NCBI GenBank assembly: GCA_015490395.1
Contig: WFXX01000228.1
Span: 1-8,324, forward strand
Length of the DNA: 8,324 bases
Origin: Gammaproteobacteria bacterium
Lineage (GTDB): Bacteria; Pseudomonadota; Gammaproteobacteria; DRLM01
Direction of reading: 5' to 3'
Shown here: positions 1 to 6,268 of the stretch, piece by piece
Layout: each line of letters starts with the position of its first letter
How positions within the stretch are numbered: the first letter of the stretch is position 1
Made by a program: the position numbers and the translations under genes
Notes under the pieces: generated by a model
Database searches by the model: none
Told to the model about the DNA's origin: nothing
The model's input: only the letters and a program-made list of their open reading frames with translations

Positions 1-8
1 GACGAGGA

Positions 9-35
9 GGGGAAGGCCGGGCGCCTTCCCCTTTT
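9..35 (+). terminator. Intrinsic terminator or attenuator ahead of pheS
   Basis: A perfect 9-bp stem (GGGGAAGGC at 9-17 with GCCTTCCCC at 23-31) closes a 5-nt loop and is followed by TTTT at 32-35, so it has the form of a Rho-independent terminator. It lies 40 bases before the pheS start. In E. coli the pheST operon is controlled at this position by attenuation through a Phe-rich leader peptide (pheM), and rplT lies further upstream. The window starts too close to the hairpin to show a leader peptide, so it could equally be the terminator of an upstream gene. The T tract is short, which would allow partial read-through. Confidence 0.7.
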
Positions 36-75
36 CGCATGGCCGTGGAGGGGACGGGCAGGGGAGGAGAGCGAG

Positions 76-1122
76 GTGACGGAGAGCGAGCTGGAGGGGC
101 GTCTCCGGGCCCTGGTGCGGGAGGCCGGCGAGGCCGCCGCCCGGGCCGCGGACCTGCGGTCCCTGGACGAGGTGCGGGTGCGCTACCTGGGGCGCAAGGG
201 CCTGATCACGGGGCAGCTCAAGGCCATCGGCTCCCTCCCGCCGGAGGAGCGCCCCCGGGCCGGGCAGGCCGTGAACCGCGCCAAGGAGGAGGTCCAGGGC
301 CTCCTGGAGGCCCGCCGCCGGGCCCTGGAGGAGGAGGCCCTGGCCCGGCGCCTGCAGGCCGAGGCCGTGGACGTCACCCTCCCCGGCCGGGGCCAGGCCC
401 GGGGCGGGGCCCATCCGGTGAGCCGCACGCTGGAGCGGATCCTGGCTCTCTTCCGGGAGGGGGGCTTTGAGGTGGCCGAGGGCCCCGAGGTGGAGACCGA
501 CCACTACAACTTCGAGGCCCTCAACATCCCCCCGGACCACCCCGCCCGGGCCATGCACGACACCTTCTACTTCCCCGACGGGCGGCTGCTGCTGCGCACC
601 CACACCTCCCCGGTGCAGATCCGGGTCATGGAGCGCCGCCGCCCGCCCCTGCGCATCGTGGCCCCCGGGAGGGTCTACCGCTGCGACTCCGATCCCACCC
701 ACACCCCCATGTTCCACCAGGTGGAGGGCTTCCTAGTGGACGAAGGGGTGAGCTTCGCCCATCTCAAGGGGGTGCTCATCGCCTTCCTGGCCCGCTTCTT
801 CGAGCGTGACGACCTGCCGGTGCGCTTCCGGGCCAGCTATTTCCCCTTCACCGAGCCCTCGGCCGAGGTGGACATCGGCTGCGTGATCTGCGACGGCACG
901 GGGGGCGGCTGCCGGGTGTGCAAGGGCACCGGTTGGCTGGAGGTGCTGGGCTGCGGGATGATCCATCCCCGGGTCCTGGGGCAGGTGGGCATCGACCCTG
1001 GGCGCTGGTCCGGATTCGCCTTCGGGCTGGGGGTGGAGCGGCTGTGCATGCTTCGCCACCACATCGACGACCTGCGCCTGTTCTTCGAGAACGACCTCCG
1101 CTTCTTGAGGCAGTTTTCTTGA
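76..1122 (+). CDS. pheS: Phenylalanyl-tRNA synthetase alpha subunit
   Basis: This is the catalytic subunit of the alpha2-beta2 class II enzyme that charges tRNA-Phe with phenylalanine in the cytoplasm. The N-terminal part (about residues 1-85) is the helical tRNA-contacting arm. The catalytic core follows, with HTSPVQIR at 176-183, motif 2 as GRVYR (198-202) with THTPMFHQ (208-215), FTEPSAEVD (258-266) and motif 3 GLGVERL (317-323). It ends in ENDLRFLRQF, like other PheS proteins. The 348 residues exceed the 327 of E. coli because of an insertion with two CxxC pairs (C269, C272, C279, C282) before WLEVLGCGM; from memory this occurs in other beta- and gammaproteobacterial PheS. The start is GTG, chosen because GGGGAGGAGA at 61-70 gives a good ribosome binding site and the N terminus fits the family. 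pheT follows after 42 bases. Confidence 0.97.
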   Translation: MTESELEGRLRALVREAGEAAARAADLRSLDEVRVRYLGRKGLITGQLKAIGSLPPEERPRAGQAVNRAKEEVQGLLEARRRALEEEALARRLQAEAVDVTLPGRGQARGGAHPVSRTLERILALFREGGFEVAEGPEVETDHYNFEALNIPPDHPARAMHDTFYFPDGRLLLRTHTSPVQIRVMERRRPPLRIVAPGRVYRCDSDPTHTPMFHQVEGFLVDEGVSFAHLKGVLIAFLARFFERDDLPVRFRASYFPFTEPSAEVDIGCVICDGTGGGCRVCKGTGWLEVLGCGMIHPRVLGQVGIDPGRWSGFAFGLGVERLCMLRHHIDDLRLFFENDLRFLRQFS

Positions 1123-1123
1123 T

Positions 1124-1163
1124 TTGACAAGTAGTTGACATCTTTTCCTAAAGGTGAGCTTTA
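1124..1163 (+). promoter_or_regulatory. AT-rich pheS-pheT spacer with paired TTGACA repeats
   Basis: The 42-base spacer is strikingly AT-rich compared with its surroundings. It holds two exact TTGACA hexamers, at 1124-1129 and 1135-1140, eleven bases apart from start to start. TTGACA is the sigma-70 -35 consensus. The best -10 partners are weak: CCTAAA at 1147-1152 with a 17-base spacer matches three of six positions. It could be an internal promoter for pheT-ihfA or a tandem protein-binding site, or neither. The pheT ribosome binding site AAGGTGAG (1151-1158) lies at its end. Confidence 0.25.
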
Positions 1164-1164
1164 G

Positions 1165-3585
1165 ATGAGGCTCAGCGAGGCCTGGCTGCGCGAGTGGGTG
1201 GACCCGGACCTGGACCGGGAGGCGCTCTGCGAGCTGCTTACCGTGGCCGGCTTGGAGGTGGAGGCCGTGGAGCCCGTGGCCCCTCCTTTCGAGGGGGTGC
1301 TGGTGGCTCGGGTCCTGGAGGTAGCCCCCCACCCGGACGCCGACCGGCTTCGGCTCTGCCGGGTGGAGACCGGGGGAGGCGATCCGCTGCCGGTGGTCTG
1401 CGGCGCGCCCAACGTGCGTCCGGGCCTCCTCGCCCCCCTGGCCCGGGTAGGCGCCCGTCTTCCGGGCGGGGCTCGCATCCGCCGGGCCCGCCTCCGGGGC
1501 GTGGTTTCCGAGGGGATGCTCTGCTCGGCCGAGGAGCTGGGCTTGACCGGGATAGGCGAGGAGGGGGGGCTCCTGGAGCTGCCTCCCGAGGCCCCGGTGG
1601 GCGAGGACCTGCGCGCCTGGCTGGGCCTGGAGGATGTGAGCATCGAGCTCTCCCTCACCCCTAACCGGGGCGATTGCCTCAGCGTGCGGGGCGTGGCCCG
1701 GGAGGTGGCCGCCCTCACCGGCGCGGCCCTGGGCGGGCCGCGCCTGGCCCCCGTGGCCACGGCTTGCGGCGAGACCCGGCCCGTGGCTGTGGAGGATCCC
1801 AAGGCCTGTCCCCGCTATCTGGGCCGCGTGGTGCGGGGGCTGGACCCCAGGGCCCGAACCCCCCTGTGGCTGCAGGAGCGGCTGCGCCGCAGCGGGCTGC
1901 GGCCCATCCATCCCGTGGTGGATGTCACCAACTACGTCATGCTGGAGCTGGGCCAGCCCATGCACGCCTTCGATCTGGCGTGCCTACACGGGGGCGTCAC
2001 CGTGCGCCGGGCCCGGGGGGGCGAGCGGCTCCGGCTCCTGGACGGCCGGGAGGTGACCTTGGCCGGTGGGGAGCTGCTCATCGCCGACGGCTCCGGCCCC
2101 GTGGCCTTGGCCGGCATCATGGGCTGCGAGGGCAGCGCCGTGGCCGAGGGCACCCGGGAGGTCCTGCTGGAGGCGGCCTTCTTCAGCCCCACCGCGCTCG
2201 CCGGCCGGGCCCGGGCCCTGGGCCTGCATACCGATTCCTCCCACCGCTTCGAGCGGGGGGTGGATCCGGAGCTGCCCCCCCTGGCCATGGAGCGGGCTAC
2301 CGCTCTGCTGCTGGAGATCGCCGGCGGCGAGGCTGGTCCGGTGGTGGAGCGGCTGAGCCGGGAGCACCTGCCGGCCCGCCGGTCCATTCTCTTTCGGCCC
2401 GCCCGGGCCGAGGCCCTGCTGGGCACGGCTCTGGACCGGGAGGCCCTGGCCGCCGGCCTGGGCCGGCTGGGCCTGGCCGTGGACCGCTCCGATGCCGAGG
2501 CCTGGCGGGTGATCCCGCCCAGCCACCGCTTCGACCTGGCCCTGGAGGAGGACCTGGTGGAGGAGGCCGCCCGGCTCCACGGTTACCAGCGTCTGCCCAG
2601 CGAGCTGCCCCGCATTCCGCTGGCCCTGCCCACCCGGCCGGAGGAGCGGGTGGATCCGGAGCGGGTGCGAGCTCTCCTAGTGGAGCGGGGCTACCACGAG
2701 GCCGTTACCTACAGCTTCGTGGACCCCGGGCTGCTGGCCCGGCTGGATCCCGGTCGCCGCCCGCTGCGCCTGGCCAACCCCATCGCGGCGGACCTGGCGG
2801 TGATGCGTACCACCCTCTGGGCCGGCCTGCTCCAGGCCCTGGTGCGTAACCGCAAGCGCCAGCAGGAGCGGGTGCGCCTCTTCGAGCTGGGACGCCGCTA
2901 CCTGCCTGCCCCGCCGGGGGAGGGGTCCTCCGGGGACGGGCACCCCGTGGAGGAAGAGGCCGTAGTGGCCGGACTGGCCTGGGGCCCCGCCCTCCCCGAG
3001 CAGTGGGGGGCGGGGGGCAGGCCGGCGGACCTGTTTGACCTCAAGGGAGACGTGGAGGCCCTCCTCGCCCTGAGCGGCCGTCCCGGGGCATGGCGCTTCG
3101 TCCCCCGGAAGCACCCCGCCCTGCATCCCGGCCGTAGTGCCGCTCTCCTGGCTCCCGAAGGGGGGACGGCTGGCTGGCTGGGGGAGCTGCACCCCCGCCT
3201 CGTGGAGGAGCTGGAGCTGGGGGCGGCGCCCCAGCTCTTCGAGCTGCGCCTCTCTGACCTAGAGCCAGTGGCCCTGCCCCGTTTCCGGCCCTTGTCCCGT
3301 TTCCCCGCTGTACGGCGGGACCTGGCGGTGGTGGTGCCGGAAGAGGTCCCGGCCGCGGAACTCCTGGAGGCGGTGCGGGAGGCGGCGGGCGAGGTCCTGC
3401 AGGAGGTGGTCCTGTTCGACCTGTATCGGGGCAGGGGTGTGGAATCCGGGAAAAAAAGCGTGGCCATGGGCTTGACGCTGCAGGACTTCTCGCGCACCCT
3501 TACCGACCGTGAGGTCGACGCCGTGGTGGGCCGGGTGGTGGCGCTGCTGCAGCAGCGCTTCCAGGCCGGCCTGAGGGGAAGCTGA
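1165..3585 (+). CDS. pheT: Phenylalanyl-tRNA synthetase beta subunit
   Basis: This subunit partners PheS. It carries tRNA-binding and editing domains that remove Tyr mischarged onto tRNA-Phe. The order is typical: an N-terminal segment; an OB-fold tRNA-binding domain (about 42-152, with HPDADRL at 56-62); the B3/4 editing domain (about 205-375, with VVDVTNYVMLELGQPMHAFD at 251-270, LAGIMG at 315-320 and SSHRFERGVDP at 358-368); the B5 domain (about 402-475, PSHRFDLALEEDLVEE at 452-467); the inactive synthetase-like core (about 480-690); and a C-terminal anticodon-binding FDX-ACB domain (about 709-802, SRFPAVRRDLAV at 711-722). The length of 806 residues is close to E. coli (795). ATG follows AAGGTGAG at 1151-1158 with six bases of spacing. 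ihfA begins 21 bases after the stop. Confidence 0.97.
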   Translation: MRLSEAWLREWVDPDLDREALCELLTVAGLEVEAVEPVAPPFEGVLVARVLEVAPHPDADRLRLCRVETGGGDPLPVVCGAPNVRPGLLAPLARVGARLPGGARIRRARLRGVVSEGMLCSAEELGLTGIGEEGGLLELPPEAPVGEDLRAWLGLEDVSIELSLTPNRGDCLSVRGVAREVAALTGAALGGPRLAPVATACGETRPVAVEDPKACPRYLGRVVRGLDPRARTPLWLQERLRRSGLRPIHPVVDVTNYVMLELGQPMHAFDLACLHGGVTVRRARGGERLRLLDGREVTLAGGELLIADGSGPVALAGIMGCEGSAVAEGTREVLLEAAFFSPTALAGRARALGLHTDSSHRFERGVDPELPPLAMERATALLLEIAGGEAGPVVERLSREHLPARRSILFRPARAEALLGTALDREALAAGLGRLGLAVDRSDAEAWRVIPPSHRFDLALEEDLVEEAARLHGYQRLPSELPRIPLALPTRPEERVDPERVRALLVERGYHEAVTYSFVDPGLLARLDPGRRPLRLANPIAADLAVMRTTLWAGLLQALVRNRKRQQERVRLFELGRRYLPAPPGEGSSGDGHPVEEEAVVAGLAWGPALPEQWGAGGRPADLFDLKGDVEALLALSGRPGAWRFVPRKHPALHPGRSAALLAPEGGTAGWLGELHPRLVEELELGAAPQLFELRLSDLEPVALPRFRPLSRFPAVRRDLAVVVPEEVPAAELLEAVREAAGEVLQEVVLFDLYRGRGVESGKKSVAMGLTLQDFSRTLTDREVDAVVGRVVALLQQRFQAGLRGS

Positions 3586-3606
3586 GCGGGGAGCTGGGGG
3601 AGCGGC

Positions 3607-3912
3607 ATGGCACTGACCAAGGCGGACCTGGCCGAGCGCCTCTTTGAGGAGCTGGGGCTGAACAAGCGCGAGGCCAAGGAATTCGTGGAGGCCTTCTTCG
3701 AGGAGATCCGCCTCGCCCTGGAGCGGGGCGAGCAGGTCAAGCTCTCCGGCTTCGGCAACTTCAACCTCCGGGACAAGAAGGAGCGGCCGGGGCGCAACCC
3801 CAAGACGGGGGAGGAGATCCCCATCACCGCGCGGCGGGTGGTCACCTTCCATCCCGGGCAGAAGCTCAAGCAGCGGGTGGAGGCCTATGCTGGAACCCAG
3901 CCTCGCGAGTGA
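3607..3912 (+). CDS. ihfA: Integration host factor, alpha subunit
   Basis: IHF is a heterodimeric DNA-bending protein. The alpha subunit pairs with IhfB and acts in nucleoid organisation, sigma-54 promoters, recombination and replication. The 101-residue product is nearly collinear with E. coli IhfA (99 aa). Diagnostic segments are MALTKADLAERLF at the start, GEQVKLSGFGNF at 41-52 in the body, and the beta-arm RPGRNPKTGEEIPITARRVV at 60-79. Pro65 is the expected minor-groove intercalating residue. FHPGQKLKQRVE then matches the C-terminal helix region. This distinguishes it from HU and IhfB. The start ATG follows GGGGGAG at 3596-3602. Its place directly after pheT is the same as in E. coli, supporting co-transcription. 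Confidence 0.97.
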   Translation: MALTKADLAERLFEELGLNKREAKEFVEAFFEEIRLALERGEQVKLSGFGNFNLRDKKERPGRNPKTGEEIPITARRVVTFHPGQKLKQRVEAYAGTQPRE

Positions 3913-4276
3913 GGGTCGGCGCCAAGCGCGTCCGGCGGCCGCCGAGCTGCCGCCCATCCCGGCCAAGCGCTACTTCACCATCGGCGAGGTGGCCGAGCTC
4001 TGCGGGGTCAAGCCCCACGTGCTCCGCTACTGGGAGCAGGAGTTCCCCCAGCTCAGGCCCGTCAAGCGTCGTGGCAACCGCCGCTACTACCAGCATCAGG
4101 ATGTGCTCCTGGTACGCCAGATCCGCACCCTCCTCTACGAGCAGGGCTACACCATCAGTGGGGCCCGGCAGCGCTTGGCGGGGGAGGCCGCCGAGGCCGA
4201 GGGGCTGCAGCGGCGGGAGGTCATCCGCCAGCTCCGCGCCGAGCTGGAGGACATCCTGGCCATCCTCAAGGATTGA
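3887..4276 (+). CDS. MerR-family transcriptional regulator downstream of ihfA
   Basis: A 129-residue DNA-binding protein. After a basic, flexible N terminus of about 26 residues comes a MerR winged helix-turn-helix (28-97): YFTIGEVAELCGVKPHVLRY at 29-48, then WEQEFPQLRPVKRRGNRRYY at 49-68, then VRQIRTLLYEQGYTI at 76-90. The C terminus (103-129) is a short helix with a heptad-like Leu/Ile pattern, probably for dimerisation. There is no effector-binding domain and no cysteine sensor like that of MerR or CueR, so the signal it answers to, if any, is unknown. Similar small MerR proteins sit behind ihfA in Pseudomonas and relatives (from memory). The start ATG at 3887 overlaps the ihfA coding end by 26 bases, with GTGGAGG just upstream; I see no better start before the conserved region. 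The overlap implies translational coupling. Confidence 0.9.
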   Translation: MLEPSLASEGRRQARPAAAELPPIPAKRYFTIGEVAELCGVKPHVLRYWEQEFPQLRPVKRRGNRRYYQHQDVLLVRQIRTLLYEQGYTISGARQRLAGEAAEAEGLQRREVIRQLRAELEDILAILKD

Positions 4277-4291
4277 ACCCGGGCACGCTCC

Positions 4292-4322
4292 TTGACCCCC
4301 GGGGCGGCAAATCGTGTATCAT
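4292..4322 (+). promoter_or_regulatory. Likely sigma-70 promoter for tRNA-Pro
   Basis: TTGACC at 4292-4297 and TATCAT at 4317-4322 each match five of six positions of the -35 and -10 consensus. TG directly before the -10 is a further favourable feature. The spacer is 19 bases, longer than the ideal 17. Transcription would begin near 4329 and give a leader of about 50 bases before the tRNA, with a small hairpin (GCTGC at 4325-4329 with GCAGC at 4335-4339), to be removed by RNase P. Confidence 0.55.
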
Positions 4323-4377
4323 CTGCTGCTGGCCGCAGCGCGGGAAAGCCTTGCGCCACGCGGCCTTAATGCTTTCA

Positions 4378-4458
<81 letters not shown>

Positions 4459-4485
4459 AATCAATACGTTACGCTATTACCCCTT

Positions 4486-4506
4486 CCCTCCGCTGGGTCG
4501 TTTTTT
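4486..4506 (+). terminator. Weak terminator candidate behind tRNA-Pro
   Basis: A run of six T residues at 4501-4506 follows a poor hairpin (CCC at 4486-4488 with GGG at 4495-4497, or ACCC with GGGT using a longer loop). The T run is the strongest in the neighbourhood and lies about 47 bases after the tRNA. The stem is weak, so this is tentative. Confidence 0.3.
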
Positions 4507-4524
4507 AGAAAGGTCCTTCTAAAA
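4503..4524. repeat. AT-rich perfect inverted repeat, 8-bp arms
   Basis: TTTTAGAA at 4503-4510 and TTCTAAAA at 4517-4524 are perfect inverted arms around AGGTCC. The element sits between the tRNA T run and a GC-rich minus-strand hairpin, so its outer T and A runs could serve as the U tracts of convergent terminators. It could also be a scar left by an element that inserted next to the tRNA, but I see no matching copy elsewhere. Confidence 0.45.
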
Positions 4525-4553
4525 TCCGGGCCGCCGCGGCCTCAGGCGGCCCG
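4521..4553 (-). terminator. Minus-strand terminator facing the tRNA
   Basis: Read on the minus strand, a perfect 9-bp GC stem (CGGGCCGCC with GGCGGCCCG, at 4545-4553 and 4527-4535) with a 9-nt loop is followed by GATTTT, where the T run is 4524-4521. It would stop transcription coming from the broken DUF2892-type gene before it meets tRNA-Pro. Confidence 0.5.
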
Positions 4554-4588
4554 ACGGGGCTGGTCGGCCGTCCGCTGCCGCCCCAGCC

Positions 4589-4624
4589 GCCGCTCCGGCT
4601 CCACGTGTTGCGAGCCGGAGCGGC
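4589..4624. repeat. Perfect 13-bp hairpin
   Basis: GCCGCTCCGGCTC (4589-4601) and GAGCCGGAGCGGC (4612-4624) are perfect inverted arms around a 10-base loop that contains CACGTG. There is no T run on either side, so it is not a standard intrinsic terminator. It lies just beyond the recognisable 3' end of the broken DUF2892-type gene and may be an mRNA-stabilising or Rho-independent-like element of that transcript. Confidence 0.5.
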
Positions 4625-4636
4625 TGTTCCCCTCCC

Positions 4637-4876
4637 GCAAGAGGGCACGCCGAGGAGCTGGTACAGGGCGGGCACCAGTCCAGCATGCCGGTGAGGATGG
4701 GGTCGACCGCCGCCAGCATGGCCACCGCGTGCCAGGCCTGGAAGGTGGCGCCCGCCCGGCCCAGCGTAGGCGACCCAGCGTAGGCGATCCAGCGGGGCGA
4801 AACCCGCCGCTATCTGCAGCACGCGGTCCCAGCCCTCGTTCTGGATGACGCCGAGCCGCTGGCGGATCCGTTTCAT
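4637..4876 (-). pseudogene. Broken DUF2892-type small inner-membrane protein
   Basis: No single frame gives a normal protein, but joined frames do. The start ATG at 4876-4874 follows a GGTG-like site and opens with MKRIRQRLGVIQNEG, then WDRVLQIAAGFAPLD. The N-x-G...DR...I..G start is characteristic of DUF2892 (PF11127), known as the membrane part of YgaP-like proteins. A second frame reads AWHAVAMLAAVDPILTGML, then DWCP. The first frame resumes with LYQLLGVPSC, the typical WCPLYxLLG...C end. Removing the 28 bases of tandem repeat at 4760-4787 joins the first two segments in frame at family-typical spacing. Removing two bases near 4668-4674 restores DWCPLYQLLG. No stop follows soon after the final Cys, so the end is uncertain. 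Sequencing error is possible, but the repeat is unlikely to be one. Confidence 0.6.
4760..4787. repeat. Two exact 14-bp tandem repeats plus a degenerate third
   Basis: CCCAGCGTAGGCGA occurs at 4760-4773 and again at 4774-4787. A degenerate 13-base version (TCCAGCGGGGCGA) follows at 4788-4800. The unit is not a multiple of three, so each copy gained or lost shifts the minus-strand reading frame of the DUF2892-type gene it lies in. The degenerate copy, which is in frame and encodes FAPLD-type sequence, is probably the source from which the two exact copies arose. Confidence 0.9.
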
Positions 4877-4937
4877 GGTCGATCACCGCCCCCCCTCATG
4901 GGGCTTGCCGCTCGGGGGCCTCGCTGGGGGTCCTCTC

Positions 4938-5404
4938 TTATGGGAGACCTCGTGTCGCTGGTGACGGTTTCGGCAGGGCCGTCCGGGGCTCTGGGCGGGC
5001 GATAAGGTCGGCGTGGTGGGCAGGCAGCCGAGGCGCGATGCGGGCGGGCAGGTGCTTGAAGACCGGATGGAGGCGCAGGTGCTGGCTGCTTGCTGGCGAC
5101 GCGGCGGGGCGCCTGCTCCGCCCCACGTGCTGGGCGAGGTCCACGGTCACCCCCCTGGCGAGGGACTGAACGGCCCCTATCGGCCCGGGAGACGCAGCCC
5201 GGGGACCTGCGCAGCACCGGCGACGAGGTCGCCGGAGTCGTCGCTGAGGCTGATTGGCAGCCGGCCCTCACGGGCAGTGGGGCCGGTGCCGGCCTGGTAG
5301 CCGGGGAGGATGGTGAGAGCCACACGAGGAGGAAGAGGACGAGCAGGGTGGCGAGGCCCTTTCGCCCGAGCAGGACGGGTGCACCGGTGGGGGGAAGCTC
5401 GCAT
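4938..5404 (-). pseudogene. Possible decayed gene for an exported protein, unidentified
   Basis: This is a tentative reconstruction. On the minus strand ATG at 5404-5402 lies 7 bases after a good ribosome binding site, GGGAGGA (5412-5418). Dropping one base from the run of six at 5389-5394 leads to a lysine followed by a strongly hydrophobic stretch (GRKGLATLLVLFLLV, about 5325-5371), which looks like a signal peptide or anchor. A shift near 5320-5325 continues as ALTILPGYQAGTG, then LPISLSDDSGDLVAGA, and another near 5181-5190 leads to GPIGAVQSLARG and VFKHLPARIAPRLPA before a TAA at 4938-4940. I do not recognise the family. Three shifts are needed, and GC-rich DNA gives long open frames by chance, so this may be an artefact. 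If real it would be co-directional with, and 61 bases before, the DUF2892-type gene. Confidence 0.3.
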
Positions 5405-5480
5405 CGGGCAGTCCTCCCTGTGGGATGGGCCTGCCCCCCTGCAACGTGCGGGGGGTCCCGGTGGGTGGCGACCGAGGCCC

Positions 5481-5515
5481 GAGAAAGAGGCAGGGGGGCC
5501 TGAGGCCCCCCTGCC
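5481..5515 (-). terminator. Strong terminator of the Spy-like gene
   Basis: A perfect 12-bp stem (GGCAGGGGGGCC at 5489-5500 with GGCCCCCCTGCC at 5504-5515) has a 3-base loop. Read on the minus strand it is followed by TCTTTCTC (5488-5481), a T-rich tail. It begins 23 bases after the stop codon of the Spy-like gene, which is the expected place. Confidence 0.8.
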
Positions 5516-5538
5516 GGCTCCCTTGGTAGGCGATGAGC

Positions 5539-6135
5539 TCAGGTGCCCCCGCCTTGGTGGCCTTTCATGCCGCCCTTGGGGTGGCCAGCGGGCATGCCGC
5601 TGCCCGTTCCGTGCCCCATCCGGCGGTGCATCATGCGTAGCCGCTGCCGCTGCTCGGGGGTGAGCAGCTCCTTGATGGTGGCGAGCTGATCGATGAAGGC
5701 TTGCCACAGCTGCCCTTCCAGCTGCCCGATGCGCCCCAGGAGCTCGCCGGCCTTGTCCTTGTCGATGGTATCGGCGCGCAGCAGGGCCTGCAGGTCCTGC
5801 TGCGCGGCACGCAACCTGGCCTCGGTGACGGCGTGCTCCTCGATGTAGCGGTCGCGCAGCTCGCGCAGACGCTGCACCTGACCCTTGTCCAGGCCCAGGC
5901 GGTTAGCCATCCTCAAGAAGTGGGCCGCGGCGTTGTGGGGCCGCAGACCGTGATGGCCGCCGCGATAGCCCCCATGATGGCCTGTGGCGCCATGCATGCC
6001 CTTGCCGTGTCCGCCCATGCCTCCTGGGGGGGCGGCCAGGGCGGCCCCTGCCAGCCCCAGGGCCAGGCCAGCGCCCAGCAGCAGCCGGGGCAGGGGGTGC
6101 AGCCTCGTTTGCCAGTCTCTGCGATGCCCGTCCAT
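5539..6135 (-). CDS. Spy/CpxP/ZraP-type periplasmic protein, His/Met-rich
   Basis: A 198-residue exported protein. A signal peptide is clear: basic residues, then LLLGAGLALGLAGAALA (18-34) with an A-L-A cleavage site after residue 34. The mature N terminus (40-67) is dense in Gly, His and Met (H43, M47, H48, H53, H54, H61, H62, H67). A helical core follows, with a degenerate LTxxQ-like LGLDKGQVQRLRELR (80-94) and a clear LTPEQRQRLRMM (158-169). These two sites mark the Spy/CpxP/ZraP superfamily of envelope chaperones and metal-responsive periplasmic proteins. A His/Met-rich tail (H170, M173, H175, M181, H185, M190, H193) ends it. The His/Met clusters suggest metal binding, most like ZraP, but which metal is not shown. 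The start follows GAGGAGAG with good spacing. The gene is divergent from corA and transcribed alone to the terminator at 5481-5515. Confidence 0.85.
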   Translation of the reverse strand: MDGHRRDWQTRLHPLPRLLLGAGLALGLAGAALAAPPGGMGGHGKGMHGATGHHGGYRGGHHGLRPHNAAAHFLRMANRLGLDKGQVQRLRELRDRYIEEHAVTEARLRAAQQDLQALLRADTIDKDKAGELLGRIGQLEGQLWQAFIDQLATIKELLTPEQRQRLRMMHRRMGHGTGSGMPAGHPKGGMKGHQGGGT

Positions 6136-6228
6136 GCTGTCTCTCCTCGCGATGGTGCGGGCGAGCCACGCCTCGACAGGCGCGGCCCCCGCGGGTGGAA
6201 CAGGTCCTACGGGGCCGCCCGCCGGAAG

Positions 6229-6257
6229 TTGGCCGGTGGCGGCCTGAAGGCTAAGAT
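6229..6257 (+). promoter_or_regulatory. Candidate corA promoter
   Basis: TTGGCC (6229-6234) and TAAGAT (6252-6257) are separated by 17 bases and each match four of six consensus positions. The predicted transcript starts near 6264, leaving a 5' leader of about 45 bases. In the 173-base divergent spacer this AT-rich patch is also the best place for a minus-strand promoter of the Spy-like gene (TATCTT with TCGACG 18 bases upstream, read on the minus strand), so the two promoters may overlap. This is inference from matches alone. Confidence 0.4.
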
Positions 6258-6268
6258 AACCACCTTGC

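Noticed and set aside
1124..1164. Terminator between pheS and pheT
   Set aside because: The only pairing, CTTG with CAAG near 1119-1131, is four base pairs with no T run after it.
733..1965. 410-codon open frame on the minus strand across pheS and pheT
   Set aside because: It is antisense to two unmistakable genes; its composition (His, Gln, Pro, Gly, Ala) is that expected of a shadow frame in GC-rich DNA.
1674..2849. 391-codon open frame on the plus strand within pheT
   Set aside because: It is Gly/Arg/Pro-rich low-complexity sequence overlapping conserved pheT domains in another frame.
2898..3869. 323-codon minus-strand open frame over pheT and ihfA
   Set aside because: Ser/Arg-rich shadow of two conserved genes; no recognisable domain or start signal.
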